From the NCBI GenBank assembly GCA_963082975.1, contig OY720346.1:74454767-74518766 (forward strand): a DNA stretch of 64,000 nt. The letters are read 5' to 3'. The translations under genes and the position numbers were made by a program. This stretch comes from Labia minor. Its lineage: Eukaryota; Arthropoda; Insecta; Dermaptera; Spongiphoridae. Position 1 is the first letter of the stretch. Each line of letters starts with the position of its first letter. Of this stretch, positions 46,701 to 57,619 are shown piece after piece. The notes beneath the pieces are model-generated. The model saw nothing but the letters and a program-made list of their open reading frames with translations, was not told where the DNA came from and made no database searches.

Positions 46701-49700
46701 AAAATTTTTTAAATCCTGAACAATGCGATTTGTACGGCAACAATTCGCAATGACATTAAGAAAAGTCCAAACGGTATACGTACATTGTAACTATCATGAA
46801 TGTTTTTAAACTGCAAGGGAATTCAAGCGATATTTCACTAAGAAAACAAACACTAATAACACTAACAAAGATAGAATCTGCAAAGATAGATAAATAAATA
46901 TTCAGTAATTCAAATTTTATCAATTGTAATTTTAATGTGAATTGTTCAATTTTAATTCATTGCTATTGTAAAAAATCTGGAGTGTCTCCACTCGACTATC
47001 TCGCAATTTGAATTGAATATTATATTTATAAGAGAATTTTGTAAATAAAACCTCGTATTGATATTTTTTATTGTAAATTTATTCAAAAAAATACAAAAAA
47101 TACACAACGTTTCGATTGCTACTTCTGCAATATTTATCAAGCGACTGCACTGTCCGAGCGTCCAGTGCCGACAGACATTTTTCTCAACCTAATTGAAAAT
47201 GACTCAGGGACCTTCGAAACGTATAAAAACATCAAAATCTCGACATCGAAAATTTTTCGGCGAGATAGTAACAAGTTATAATTGTATAAAAAAAAATAAT
47301 TAATTTTTCAAACGAGCCATAGGTTAACCAACCCCGGTATATAGAGATAGGTATTATTTATTAATCTATACAGGGCTTGCTTTAGAAAGTGACCGGGGCG
47401 GCAAATCTAAAGGGCGGCATTTTGATTATGAATGTAATAAATTTTACCAATATAAGGACGACAATTTATTCTATTGCCCGTAAATACTAGAGCTGGAGCT
47501 GCCCTATATTCTTTAAAAAATCATTTTTATTAAAAATTTATCTTTTGTAACACTTACTGAAATGTTATAAAACTAGGAAGAAATATAATAAATATTTTCA
47601 TATTCAAAACATAAATAATTAAATAATTTAATAAATTAAACAAAAATCAAATGCATTTATAATATATTTATTACCTGATAGCCATTCGAAGAATTTCATT
47701 TTTTGATAGTTTTTTATCAGGTGGATGTGTTGGTACTAATTTTCTTAATTCAGTGTATGCACCAGTAACATTTTGTTGCCTCCACCTCTCCCGGCTATTT
47801 GTAAACATTTTACGTACAATTAATCGAGGAGAAACCTAAAATTAAATATTATTAATATCATATTAAATATCAATTAAATATTTATAATCATTTTTTTTAA
47901 TAGGAAATATATATATTTATAAGTAAGTGTATATATGTTTTATACCTGTTGATGGGACAGCCCGGAATTATTTGTTTGAATTGATGAAATGGAATGTGTT
48001 GAGGAGGATGTCGATGATGTTATGGATGAGCAATGATGAGTATTCGATGACGACGTTGACAATGCAGTTAAACTAAAAAAAAAATAAAAGAAAAATATAT
48101 TTATTTATTATTTTTTATCAATATATCATGTAAAAAGATTGCAAACATTCGGGTGATTGTTTAGTCTAACCGATGTATCATGGATTTGGATAAAACTTTA
48201 CCAGTGGATTCCTTTTTTGATTTTAAACAAACTTTCTTTAAGCAGTATGTGGCGGTCGCTTCTAGTTTATGAGATAAAAATTATTAAAGTTTGACAAATA
48301 AACTAAAGGGTGTTTCATAAAGTACGCAGTTTTTAAAAATACAATAAATTAGGAAAAATCGAAGCAAAATTCAAAATTTTTATTTAATTTCATTCAAAAT
48401 ATACTTCGATTTAATAATGAAAAATTATATCGAGCATATGTCCACCTCCACTCTCTGTACTCGTTGAATTTCCATCTTCAGTTCAGTAATCGTTTGAGGT
48501 TTGTTCACGTAAACTTGTGACTTCACAAAAATTGTCGTCCTCTTGTTTCTCGGCGAATCTTCCCCGTTTTGCATGATCTGCTGGTTTCAGCTCTTGTGTC
48601 AACTGAATCTTGTAGGGGTGCATATGAAGATCTTTTTTCAGTATTCGATGCACCGAAGATGTTGACATACCCAGCTTTGCACTACCGCAATGTTTTGTTG
48701 CGTTCGAACATTACGGTTTCGACCGGGCGATTTTCTGGTTGCAACTGACCCAGATTCTTCGAATTTCTGTACCAACCTCGAAACTGTTGTTGCGGTCGGT
48801 GCATTGTCACGTCCAAAGATCGCGAGAAGTTTACGGACAGTCTCTGCGTAGCACTCCCCGTGTTTGTAATGAGTTTTCACAATAAGAATGCGTTTCTCGA
48901 TACAGAACCGCTCCATGGCTACAAAATAGAAAAACGACAAATGGTCTTCTAATCGGAGTGATAATAGATAACGAAAATGATAGGAACAGTGCTGACAAAC
49001 TTCAAACAAAAAAATTCGGTGCAATTAAAAAACTGTGTACTTTATGAAACACCCTTTAGTTATGAATGAGCACCAGTGGTGTATTGGGAGGGGAACGCGG
49101 GGGAACGACGTTCCCTTACCTTTTTCAGAACCGGAATTCGTTCCAGTACTTTTTTCTGTCCCGATAATTTCCACTTAAATCTACTGTTAGAATTTATTTT
49201 TTCTGTTCGTTAATATTTTGTATAGTAAGAATAAGAAAAAATAAAAACTTATATGGAAAAAATAGTTTGCTGAAAATAGTACTTTTTTTGCTCCCACTTT
49301 GTGTTCTCTTACTTCTTATTTTACCAATACATCACTGACGAGCAGCCATTTAATAATGTTTATGGACTAATTCACTAATTTTCGGTTTTTAGAAGTTCGG
49401 TTTGGATATAGGAAAATTATTTAATTAATCAATTTTTTTAATTTATAAACAAAACAGAAAATTAGCGGGGCCCTGTGGTAGCCAAATAATAAATCACGGT
49501 GGCTAAATAGATTATCAATGGATTTAAATGCAAACTTTAATAATTTTTATCTCGTAAACAGGAAGCGACCGCCACATACTGCTTAAGAAAAGTTTGTTTG
49601 TAAACAAAAAAGCAATCTACTGGTAAAGTTTTATCCAAAATCATGATACATAAATATAGACTAAACAATTACTGTATCATCTACCTACTTGGATGCAGTT

Positions 49701-49993
49701 AGATGATGTGTATGATTTATCGACTTGTTAAGGTGTTCCTCGGCCTCATCGTCACTTTCATCAAATGAATAATCGTCAGAGACAAGATCTTCATCCTCCG
49801 GCTCTTCACTCCATTGTGAGTCGCCATCGCCGTTACATCTTCCTGTATGTTGTGGGCCGGCATTGGCGCCACTATTACTATAGGACGAAAGTAGACCGTT
49901 GGTCAGAGAGTGGGAATGGTGATTATGTCGGGAGGTAATTGGTGGTGATGCATTGGAGGATTCAGCATCGTCACCACTCCATTCAACGTCCAT
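43666..49993 (-). CDS. HLH3B: bHLH transcription factor of the TAL1/HLH3B type
   Basis: Four exons: 49993-49689, 48072-47946, 47835-47675 and 44155-43666 (stop). They join in frame to 360 residues with GT-AG borders. The bHLH begins in exon 3: [20 protein letters not shown] (basic region) then [20 protein letters not shown]. It is completed across the splice by [18 protein letters not shown]. This is the diagnostic TAL1/SCL/LYL family sequence, and the VLEWQ ending resembles insect HLH3B; such factors bind E-boxes as heterodimers with class I bHLH proteins. The N-terminal exon is acidic ([20 protein letters not shown]), exon 2 is Ser/Thr-rich, and the C-terminal tail has His/Asn runs including about 14 consecutive Asn from an (ATT)n tract. 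The frame is open upstream of the ATG to an acceptor-like TTTTAG at 50027, so a further 5' exon is possible. Intron 1 is mostly transposon. Confidence 0.92.
44234..45399 (-). mobile_element. R2 element enlarged by another repeat, in HLH3B intron 3
   Basis: ATAACGTTTTTCCAATGAAC at the left and AGTTGAGAAAAACGTTAT at the right are the two R2 ends in inverted orientation. The interior is longer than the 670-bp copy because 44400-44700 holds sequence shared with 59020-59790 (TTAAGAGCTA, ATTATTTTTCACTGTAA, ACTTGTTAATGAAGTG). Part of 44700-44880 recurs near 33500-33680. Confidence 0.65.
46010..46110 (+). repeat. hAT-like terminal fragment
   Basis: CAGGGATGGCGAACCTTTTT followed by repeated GTGCCACAAAATT. 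This is the usual appearance of one end of an arthropod hAT element. The mate terminus is not found nearby. HLH3B intron 3. Confidence 0.45.
46970..47272 (+). repeat. R1 repeat, internally deleted copy
   Basis: TGGAGTGTCTCCACTCGACT and TATCTCGCAATTTGAATTG at the left, then unrelated sequence, then GACATTTTTCTCAACC and ACGTATAAAAACATCAAAAT at the right. The core (GTTGATGGCA and TATATATAGCAG blocks) is missing. It lies in HLH3B intron 3, close to exon 3. Confidence 0.6.
47365..47520. repeat. Possible hAT fragment
   Basis: ACAGGGCTTGCTTTAGAAAG then GGGGCGGCAAATCTAAAGGG, ending GGAGCTGCCCT. The middle is shared with 41080-41100. Terminal pairing (CAGGGC ... GCCCT) is short, so boundaries are tentative. 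Confidence 0.3.
48306..49056 (-). mobile_element. Tc1/mariner-type element, DUF4817-like HTH transposase remnant
   Basis: Termini AAGGGTGTTTCATAAAGTAC and its complement, TA on both sides. The minus strand encodes [20 protein letters not shown], the N-terminal HTH domain, followed by [20 protein letters not shown] and, after breaks, [20 protein letters not shown] and [16 protein letters not shown]. The remainder of the catalytic domain is gone. The order matches a transposase family common in arthropods with a DUF4817-type head. Confidence 0.8.
49074..49337. mobile_element. hAT MITE nested in R4
   Basis: CAGTGGTGTATTGGGAGG at the left and ACCAATACATCACTG at the right. The flanks ATGAGCAC and ACGAGCAG match at six of eight positions, a worn 8-bp duplication. 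Interior GGAACGACGTTCCC is a short palindrome. No coding capacity. Confidence 0.7.
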
Positions 49994-50610
49994 TTCAAAG
50001 AGGGATGGCGAAAAATGAATCAGGGGCTAAAAGAAATATAAAACACACACACACAAATACACACACAATAAATAAACTGAACTTTCTACCATATATACAT
50101 TTAATTTAAGATTATATTAAGGTATTATACAATGATTATATGAGAATAATAATCATTTAAATGTAATTAAACTTTAATCCTAAAATAAATTAATTTGCCT
50201 TAAATTGCAGTATGAATTATTGAATAAAATATGTTAATTTCATAAAATAATTAATATATAGATGAAATAAGAATTGATTCGTCTTTAGAATAAGAAAGTG
50301 AAGAAAATGATGTATAATAGATAAATTTATCCCACTTATTTAAAAATTTAGTATTTTCCCTAAAATATTTGTAAAAAATAACGTTCTCCCTATGAATTCG
50401 CTGAAAATAATTAAGATATCGAAGAAACTGATATATAAAAGATAAATATATCCTTCAATTTCAAAAAAGTAGCATTTTCGATATAAAATTTGCTAAAAAT
50501 CAGGATTTCTCTATAAAATCAATGAAAATAATAAACATATAAATGAAATATGAATAGTTTCGTGTTTAGGATCAAAAATTGAAAAAAATGATATATAATT
50601 GATAAATTAA

Positions 50611-50897
50611 TGTTTGTGCGAGATTGTGATGAGTTGACTGGAGACACTCCAGATTTTTTTATTAAATTAAATCTAAATAGTAAAATTTACAATGTATTAA
50701 CAAAACCCTTTTATTTCTCTACTTTTTGTAAGACAGGAAATGCATTCTAGTCTTAATCTATCTAAATTTGAATGATAAGAAAGATTTCCTTTATTTCTTT
50801 ATATTATTATCTTATATTTCCTCCTTTTATTCTAAGTTATTTTTTAACAACTCATATTTATATTTTAATTGATTTCTACACCCCTATTAATATAATA
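50611..50897 (+). repeat. Recent repeat, copy A (matches 63686-63962)
   Basis: From TGTTTGTGCGA through the hairpin CTGGAGACACTCCAG and about 250 further bases (GTAAGACAGGAAATGCATTC, CTTTATATTATTATCTTAT) to CCCCTATTAATATA, this is nearly base-for-base identical to 63686-63962. Very low divergence compared with other repeats here suggests recent spread or duplication. Confidence 0.8.
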
Positions 50898-51452
50898 CAT
50901 GGTCATCGAATAAGGTGGACGGGATTTCGAAGAGTAATAAAAACCGTAATACAAATGTTAGAATATTTATTTATACATCAAATGACACATCATGGATCTA
51001 CTTTTTAGGACTTCGGTCACATGACAGTCTTAAACGCTCAACATCCTCTTCCGATGTGCGTGGCCACCCAGGAGATTTCTTGATATCAACAGTTCCAGAT
51101 TCCTTAAACTGATTAAACCAACAAACAATAGCTTTGTCCGTAGGTGGAGTTTGTCTATAAGTACGCCTATAATGTCGCTGCATTAACACAGGTGATTTAA
51201 ACTCAGCGTACCACAAAACACACTGTGCTTTTTGCTGTGCGGTAGTCTCTGAAGTGACTGACCTAGTCGAGCCTCACGGTAATGGCGGCGCACAGCAAAT
51301 TGGCGACTGCGCATGCGCCCAATGTCTTGGTGTAAATGCTACTCAAAATATTTATAATGCTCATCAATCTCTAGTTAATTTCGTGCTGATGACGTGTTTA
51401 TTTATCGAATAGTTGTACAAATAAATCCCGTCTACCTTTTTCGATAACCCTG
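50898..51452 (-). mobile_element. Tc1/mariner-type element with DUF4817-like remnant, second family
   Basis: Termini CATGGTCATCGAATAAGGTG (left) and complement CAGGGTTATCGAAAAAGGTA (right), TA on both sides, 555 bp. The minus strand reads YAEFKSPVLMQRHYRRTYRQ, ICWFNQFKESG-like sequence and KKSPGWPRTSEEDVERLR, an N-terminal HTH segment. The catalytic domain is missing. Confidence 0.75.
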
Positions 51453-52080
51453 TATTTCATAGGATATGAAATATGACATATATAATCTATAATATAATAA
51501 TAATATAAAATTACAATGAGTCCTTGAAAAATAAATATAATATTTTATATTATTTCAAACTTTGTCAATTATAGTAGTTCAATTAATAGAGATGGAGATG
51601 TCATCTTTAAAAAAATACTCTAGATAAATATATCTAAAATCACAAATTTAGATTTGATATAAAAATTCCCAAAAAAATTTTATAAAACATGATTTTATGA
51701 TTGCATAGATATTTTATAACTATTCTAAACAACTTTTATTATATTTTAGTAATAAAATTTAATTCGAGAAATTATGAGAAAATAAGTTGTTAATATACAT
51801 TAAGAATAAAAAAATAGATAATTTTTAAAAAACGTGTATTGTTATATGATTAGAAATTGTCGAATATTGATTTAAAAATTATAAATAATTGAGAATAATT
51901 TATGGCTGAAAGTGGGGTAAAAATGGTCAACAGATAAACAAAGAATTAACAAAATTATATTATATATTTTACCGAATTAAATTCACAATTTATGAGAACT
52001 TTAACAAACCTACATAATAAACACTAATAATATTATTGATAGTTCTTTATTCTCCGATTCTACTTATCATTCTTGCTAAT
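51453..52080. other. AT-rich DNA, nothing recognised
   Basis: No ORF of note, no recurring repeat identified. Confidence 0.45.
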
Positions 52081-52084
52081 CTAT

Positions 52085-52320
52085 CTATCTATTTCTATAT
52101 ATATAAAAGGCAATGTCTGTGTGTGTGTCTCGCCTAAACTCAAAAACTACCCGTCCGATTGCGATGAAACTTTCAGGGATTGTGGGCATACCAAGGAAGG
52201 TTTTAGTCTAGTTAAATCCAAAATTAATTTAATCAATATTAATTTAATTAGTAATATTTTGGTAAAAGTCTATTCATGGTTACCATGGTTAAATCGAATA
52301 ATTTACAATAAATAAATAAA
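52085..52320 (+). repeat. Helitron 5'-end-like sequence
   Basis: TCTATATATATAAAAGGCAA, a TGTGTGTGTGTC tract, then CTCAAAAACTACCCGTCCGA and GCGATGAAACTTTCAGGGAT. This arrangement is characteristic of insect Helitron 5' regions. The preceding base pattern and the 3' mate were not resolved. Confidence 0.45.
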
Positions 52321-53207
52321 AGTAATAGGAAATCTTTTCAACTTATTATTTTGATAAATTTTATTAATAATTTTAATTTTTTTTTAAACTGTCAAAAATA
52401 ACATACCCATAATAATAGTTGTAATAAAAATAAAAATATAAATCACAATGTAAGTAAAATATTGAATCGTTTTATTTATATTGTTTCAATTATTGTTTGA
52501 ATATTTATTTAATTTATATATAGATTAATTTACATGTTTAAATGTATATTTAATAAATTTATTTATTGATTCTTAATATTAATAATTCCAATTACTTTCT
52601 TCAAATTTTTTTTTATTTAAAATTATATTCAGCATTGAAATTGCCATTAAATATGCAGGTAATTGGAACTCCAACATGTAATTTTAGCAAATATTCTGGG
52701 ATGGGAAAAATACTAAGATCATGTCATGTCCTATTAAATATTTTGGATTTTATTTTGAATCATACAATGGTAATGAAATATTGTAGATAGACTTTTGAGA
52801 CAAACAATAAGAATCTCTATAATAAGAGAATATACTTGTTCCGAAAACTGTTAATTAAAATGTAATAACTATTAACAATTAATAAAGTAGAAATAATTTT
52901 CCAACAAATAAAAATGTAATAATTATTAACAAAAAAAAAAAAAAAATTTCGATTATATTCATTTAATAAATTATTATTATTATTATTTCCAAGTTTTCAC
53001 ACTCACTCAACACAAGTGCTGGTAAACTTTGACCTATCCCAGACGTTCTTTTCTTTTATGTAGGGTTAGGCTCGGACGCTGTGATGAGAGAATTCACCCT
53101 AACCCACAGTTATTCTCATTCTTTGTTTTTTTTTTCATTAAATTACATTATTATTATTATTATTTTCACGTATTAAACGGTATATTATTATAAAAATAAC
53201 TAAAAAA
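52321..53207. other. AT-rich DNA, nothing recognised
   Basis: A patch near 53030-53125 (GGGTTAGGCTCGGACGCTGT) is less AT-rich, without a recognisable identity. An ORF at 52566-52790 has no motif. Confidence 0.4.
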
Positions 53208-54480
53208 AATCTGGAGTGTCTCCACTCGACTATCTCGCAAATTTGAATTGGATTAAATAACATATATTAATTTAAATTAAATTAAATTAATTCAATTATA
53301 AATTAAAATTAATAAATAATATTTATTAAACCAGCGCATGTTTGGCTCTTGGTTGATGGCACCACGTCACGTGTTGGCGCGTGAGGTTTGCAGTGTTAAA
53401 AAATTAATTCTGGTACTTCAATCAAGCTGGAATTCTATATATAGCAGTTTTATACAATTATTAATCATGTGAAAAATTATTAAACATATATCTTTATTTT
53501 TACGGTCACTTTAGAAGAAAAAAAATCAAAACGTTATAGGTAATGACCCTCTTCCGATTGAGCTACATTTCTCAAAAGTTAATAGAAAACTACAGTGGTG
53601 TACCTAGAACTTTTGCCGCCCGGGCGATCTCCAGTTTGCCGCCCTTTCTATTATAAGTCAATCAAATAGTTGTTTTTATAAATTAATGCACATAAATAAA
53701 TTATTAAGTTATTTAATCAATATTAATTAATACACAGAGTAAATTTTTTTACACATATTTGTATGCACTCGTAAACATATTTATATAATATTTACTCTTC
53801 TAGCTTTCATACTAGAAAAATCGTGTATAATGCTCTCAAAATTTATATTATTTATAATTTCATGTTCTATTGACAATATTGCAAGATTTTGTAGTCTTAA
53901 TTGACTCATTGTAGAACGAAGATAATTTTGCCGAACAAAATCTTAAAGATGCGTTTACGAATTCGACGAATTTTAATGAATACAATAAAATAAAATTATT
54001 ATCCTGTTCTTGGAATTAGAATTCAAAATTTACACTAAAATGCATTTATATACACCGAGGAATAATATTCGAAATCATATAGTTGATCATAATTTATATA
54101 AATCAAATAGTAAACTTATAATAATCATAATAATCATTTATTATTCAAGAAAGAAAAAAAAATAAATATGAAATGAATAAGTTGCTTTTTACATCTATAA
54201 CTAAATATAAAAAATGCCGTCCCAAGTTAAGTGCCGCCCGGTGCGGACCCCCCCCCCCCCTTAGGTACACCACTGGAAAACTATGAATTTTGAATAATGC
54301 CCATGTACCAAATTTCATGATTCTAGCTCAAACCGTTTTTGCGTAATCTTGGTTACATACATACACACACCCACACACAGACATTTTTCTTAACCTTAGT
54401 GAAAATGATTCAGGAACCTTCAAAACGTATAAAAACATCAAAATCTCAACATCTAAAATTTTCGTGATCGCAATACTATT
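53208..54480 (+). repeat. R1 repeat split by a hAT element
   Basis: Left half 53208-53592 and right half 54276-54480 are co-linear with 16718-17275. The break falls inside TAGAAAACTA and is filled by the 683-bp hAT element, whose 8-bp duplication is the R1 sequence GAAAACTA. This copy is less decayed than the others. Confidence 0.75.
53593..54275. mobile_element. Non-autonomous hAT element, perfect 8-bp duplication
   Basis: Termini CAGTGGTGTACCTAG and TTAGGTACACCACTG, flanked on both sides by GAAAACTA. The 683-bp interior has GCCGCCCGGGCG near the left, AAGTGCCGCCCGGTGCGGAC and a C14 run near the right, and no transposase ORF. The uninterrupted target is visible at 17080 and in complement near 2555. 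Confidence 0.85.
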
Positions 54481-54943
54481 TCTGGCAGAGAGTGTAGAGA
54501 TAACGAGCTGATAATCAGTAATGAATAGAATCGTCGTCTGAAGCCATAAGATGCGCCAAGCTTTGGCTGTTGCGAGGCAAAGCTCGAAAGCTCCATCGCC
54601 ACATTTATATTTTCTTTTGGGTATTCTTTTTTTTTTTTGCCATATTAATTCCATATTCCGAGAAGCCATTATTAATAAAAGCTTGGTTCAATCGTTTTTT
54701 TTTCTTCCTTTATATTTATATGTAAGCATATTTTTTTGGCTCTTTTGAGTAATGTTTTTATGACTCCATATTTTTGTGATGGACTGTGGTGGGACTGTGC
54801 GTGAACGTATCTGTTGGTATGTGTTGTTTTCCTAAAAATATTAAAATTCAATCCATTCTGTTTCTTTTTTATCATTACATCAAGAAACGCACACTGTCCA
54901 TCATTCTTCGATTCAACAGTTAATTTTTATATTTTGATGCATG

Positions 54944-55097
54944 TTTTTTTTTTTTTTTTTTTTGAGGAAGGGGAAATCCTCATGGACACCTCGTGCATCG
55001 CTATACACCGAGGTAGTGCAGGACTTTTACCAGCTAAAACCCCTTCCTTGGCCCCACGAGTCCCCCTCGGAACTGCCTTTACGCATTACTTCGAGAG
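54944..55097 (-). mobile_element. 5'-truncated non-LTR retroposon with poly(A) and target duplication
   Basis: Read on the minus strand it ends in a run of about 20 A (54944-54963). It is flanked by TTGATGCATG at 54934-54943 and again at 55098-55107, a 10-bp duplication. The GC-rich body (CTCGTGGGGCCAAGGAAGGG, GCACTACCTCGGTGTATAGC) resembles the tail of an R1-like element, but only about 130 bases remain. Poly(A), 5' truncation and duplication are the marks of target-primed reverse transcription. Confidence 0.75.
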
Positions 55098-55107
55098 TTG
55101 ATGCATG

Positions 55108-55877
55108 TTATTTGCTAATTTAACAATTTGTATCAAAGAATGCTTTCGATGATGCCAAATCATTAATATATCATCCATAAGAAAATTATGAAAAATGGAG
55201 AACATTTTAAATTCTTCAACTTATGAAATACAGAAAAATGATCCAACGTATCAATTCTATAGGAAAATTAAATCAATAATCAGGAATCTACCCATTAAGA
55301 AAAATGAAAAGGAAAAATAAGCAGACGAAACTAAATAAATTAAACAAATGTGTGGTGTATTAATAAAAATCCATTTAATAATTATACAAACTACAAAATT
55401 TGTGAAAAATCATTGGCTAATAAAATATATTTTTTAAACTGATTAAAACAATCTCAATCTTGTGGTCCCATCTTCAATTTACAATCTTGACAAGGGAATT
55501 TCTCTGCAGATAAGGTCAATGATACCTCGATTCAAATTGTAAGCTAATTGAAATATATAATAGCAACATCGTCTTCATCAGATTCAATTGAGAAGCATTT
55601 ATGGAATGTATACGTACATGAACGAGTTCTAACCGATTAAAGAACCTTTATATCAGTTTTTGTGTGTGATAGCTGTTAATATCCTGCATATTTAACAAAT
55701 TAAATACATACTCAGCAGATATGGTGATGAAGATTGGATAATATTGATATTATGAATTATTATTATTAATTAGCTAAACGTTATTATTAAATTAAATAAT
55801 AAAACCATTTAAGGGAAAAAAAATAATAAAAAACTGTAAACATTTTTTAAATACAATTATCACTCTTTATTAATAGT
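55108..55877. other. AT-rich DNA, nothing recognised
   Basis: No ORF over 60 codons with useful composition and no repeat boundary. Confidence 0.45.
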
Positions 55878-55985
55878 ACCGGGACCCCGAGCCTCGGCTC
55901 GGTACTTAAGTTAAAAAAAATGATTCATTATTATTGGGTTTGGCTGGTAATATTAATACCTGGGACACCGAGCTGTCGCGCGACC
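55878..55985 (-). repeat. ~105-bp GC-rich unit, inverted copy
   Basis: TACCGGGACCCCGAGCCTCG and TACCTGGGACACCGAGCTG are the complements of the two ends of the 303-840 units, in the same order and spacing, with the TTGGGTTTGGCTGGTAATAT middle. Partial copies are at 56854-56890 and 57393-57440. Confidence 0.75.
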
Positions 55986-56639
55986 CTTTAAAAAATATTA
56001 ATCTACAATTAATTATTTATTACAATTATTAAATGTTGCATCATTGCATCAATCTGATTAAAATGAATTGAACTGGGGTCCTCAATAATACAAACAAACA
56101 ATTTTAGCTAGCATAATAAGATTAATCCAAGTAATATCGTCTATTTCTATTCGACACTATTTTCAGTTATGAAATGAACAGTCAGTAGAGAGTAAAAAAA
56201 TTGTAATTGAAGACCGTTGTTTTTAAAAATAATTAAATTATTTTATAGATTATAAAATAAAAATTATTGTATTAACATTAAAAATATTGAAATAAAAAAA
56301 TAATAGTTTGATTTAATAAACTAAAATATTATAAACATTTTTAATGTGAATTTCTCAGGGAGGTAGGGAGCCCAATTCATTTAACCATCCATGTTGTATA
56401 AGGAATCTTAATTTCTTAACACTCCGTTTTTTCAAATTTAAAATAGAGGGAGAGAAAGAGTTTCAATTATATTCGAATAGTCTATATATTCTATATATGA
56501 GTATTTTTTTTTTCTGAATTTAATACCAAGTTGATTTTCAAAATTTTCTATTCTTTATGCATATGATTGATTACATGTGTTAAAATTTAAACAAATTCAA
56601 ATATTCTAATTTATAAATTTATATAAAATTTAATATTAT

Positions 56640-56765
56640 TTTTTCGAGACTAATGGCAAATACCGGTGGCCCTAGTCAGAGCAAGAGAAGACTCCTTTTG
56701 GTAGCGGCCCAGTCGATGATGTTATATGGATCGGAGATTTGGGCTTTACAACTATATTTTAAGTG
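56640..56765 (+). pseudogene. Non-LTR reverse transcriptase tail, Jockey/R1-like
   Basis: Translation RLMANTGGPSQSKRRLLLVA followed by AQSMMLYGSEIWAL matches the region after the reverse transcriptase core in Jockey/R1-type elements (RxMPN.xGPxxxRRxLL ... YGAPIW). Only about 40 codons survive and no ORF encloses them. Confidence 0.6.
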
Positions 56766-57249
56766 AAAAAATGATTTCTTGGTTATATAAAAATTAAAAT
56801 ATGATTCTTTATATCTTTATTATACAGAAAAGTAGGCGTGTTAATATAAAATATATACCTGGGACACCGAACTATCACTCGACCCTTTAACCAATTTATA
56901 CAATTTATTTTTATATACTTTAAAAATTTTACAATTTTTTAATTATTTATTATAATTGTTAAATGGGATTTCTAAAAATGACCCATTAAAAATTTGTTTC
57001 CTAAAATGTTTCAAATTAATTAAAATAAATTGTATAAATGTTCATTTATAAAATCTATATATCTGTGAGTTTGTTTTTCGATTTTTTAAATTTTGATTTT
57101 GGATTCGATTAGAGCTTAAAATGTGTAAATGTAAAGTGGTCTTGGTTTTTTTAAAATTCGTTTGGGAACATGGTCAAATCGGCAGTCAAAGTTGAAAATT
57201 CCCCATATATTATAACTACTGTAATTAGTATTATTATAATGTAAAATTA

Positions 57250-57440
57250 TAAAGAAAAAATGTTTAGACATTATTATAGACATTTTCATTCTGTAAATTA
57301 AATAATTTTATTTCATTTAAATAAATATCTATTTTTAAATATTTTTTTCTCTCTACATTATTTATCTAATTCTCACAATATATTAAGATCATACCGGGAC
57401 CCCGAGCCTCGGCTCTGTAATTAAGTTAAAAAAAAAAAAT
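57250..57440 (-). repeat. Inverted duplicate of 600-840
   Basis: GTTTAGACATTATTATAGAC, TTCATTCTGTAAATTAAAT and the run into CATACCGGGACCCCGAGCC are the complement of 600-740 and the unit that follows it. The fragment includes unique sequence next to the GC-rich unit, so a longer element or a segmental duplication is involved. Confidence 0.65.
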
Positions 57441-57619
57441 TCATTATTATTGATAAATATATATCGTAATTTATAATTATAAAATATTATTAAAATATAT
57501 ATTTTTAATTTTATTTCGAAATTAAATAAAAAATTTTAAAATATTTTAAATATAAAAAAAATATATATTTTTAATTTTATTTCGAAATTAAATAAACAAT
57601 TTTAAAATATTTTAAATAT

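Larger units (their letters stand above)
48152..49672. mobile_element. R4 palindromic MITE carrying two nested insertions
   Basis: Left end GGTGATTGTTTAGTCTAACC and right end TAGACTAAACAATTAC enclose the two R4 halves seen intact at 30595-31108. The left half is interrupted at TAAACTA by a TA-flanked transposon (48306-49056) and, ten bases on, by a hAT MITE (49074-49337). Removing both restores R4 sequence (AAACTA then GTTATGAATGAGCA then GCCATTTAATAATG). The whole stack fills HLH3B intron 1 to within 16 bases of the donor. Confidence 0.8.

Noticed and set aside
51240..51320. GC-rich patch (GGTAATGGCGGCGCACAGCA) considered as a CpG-like promoter
   Set aside because: It lies inside the TA-flanked transposon 50898-51452 and is best explained as transposon sequence.
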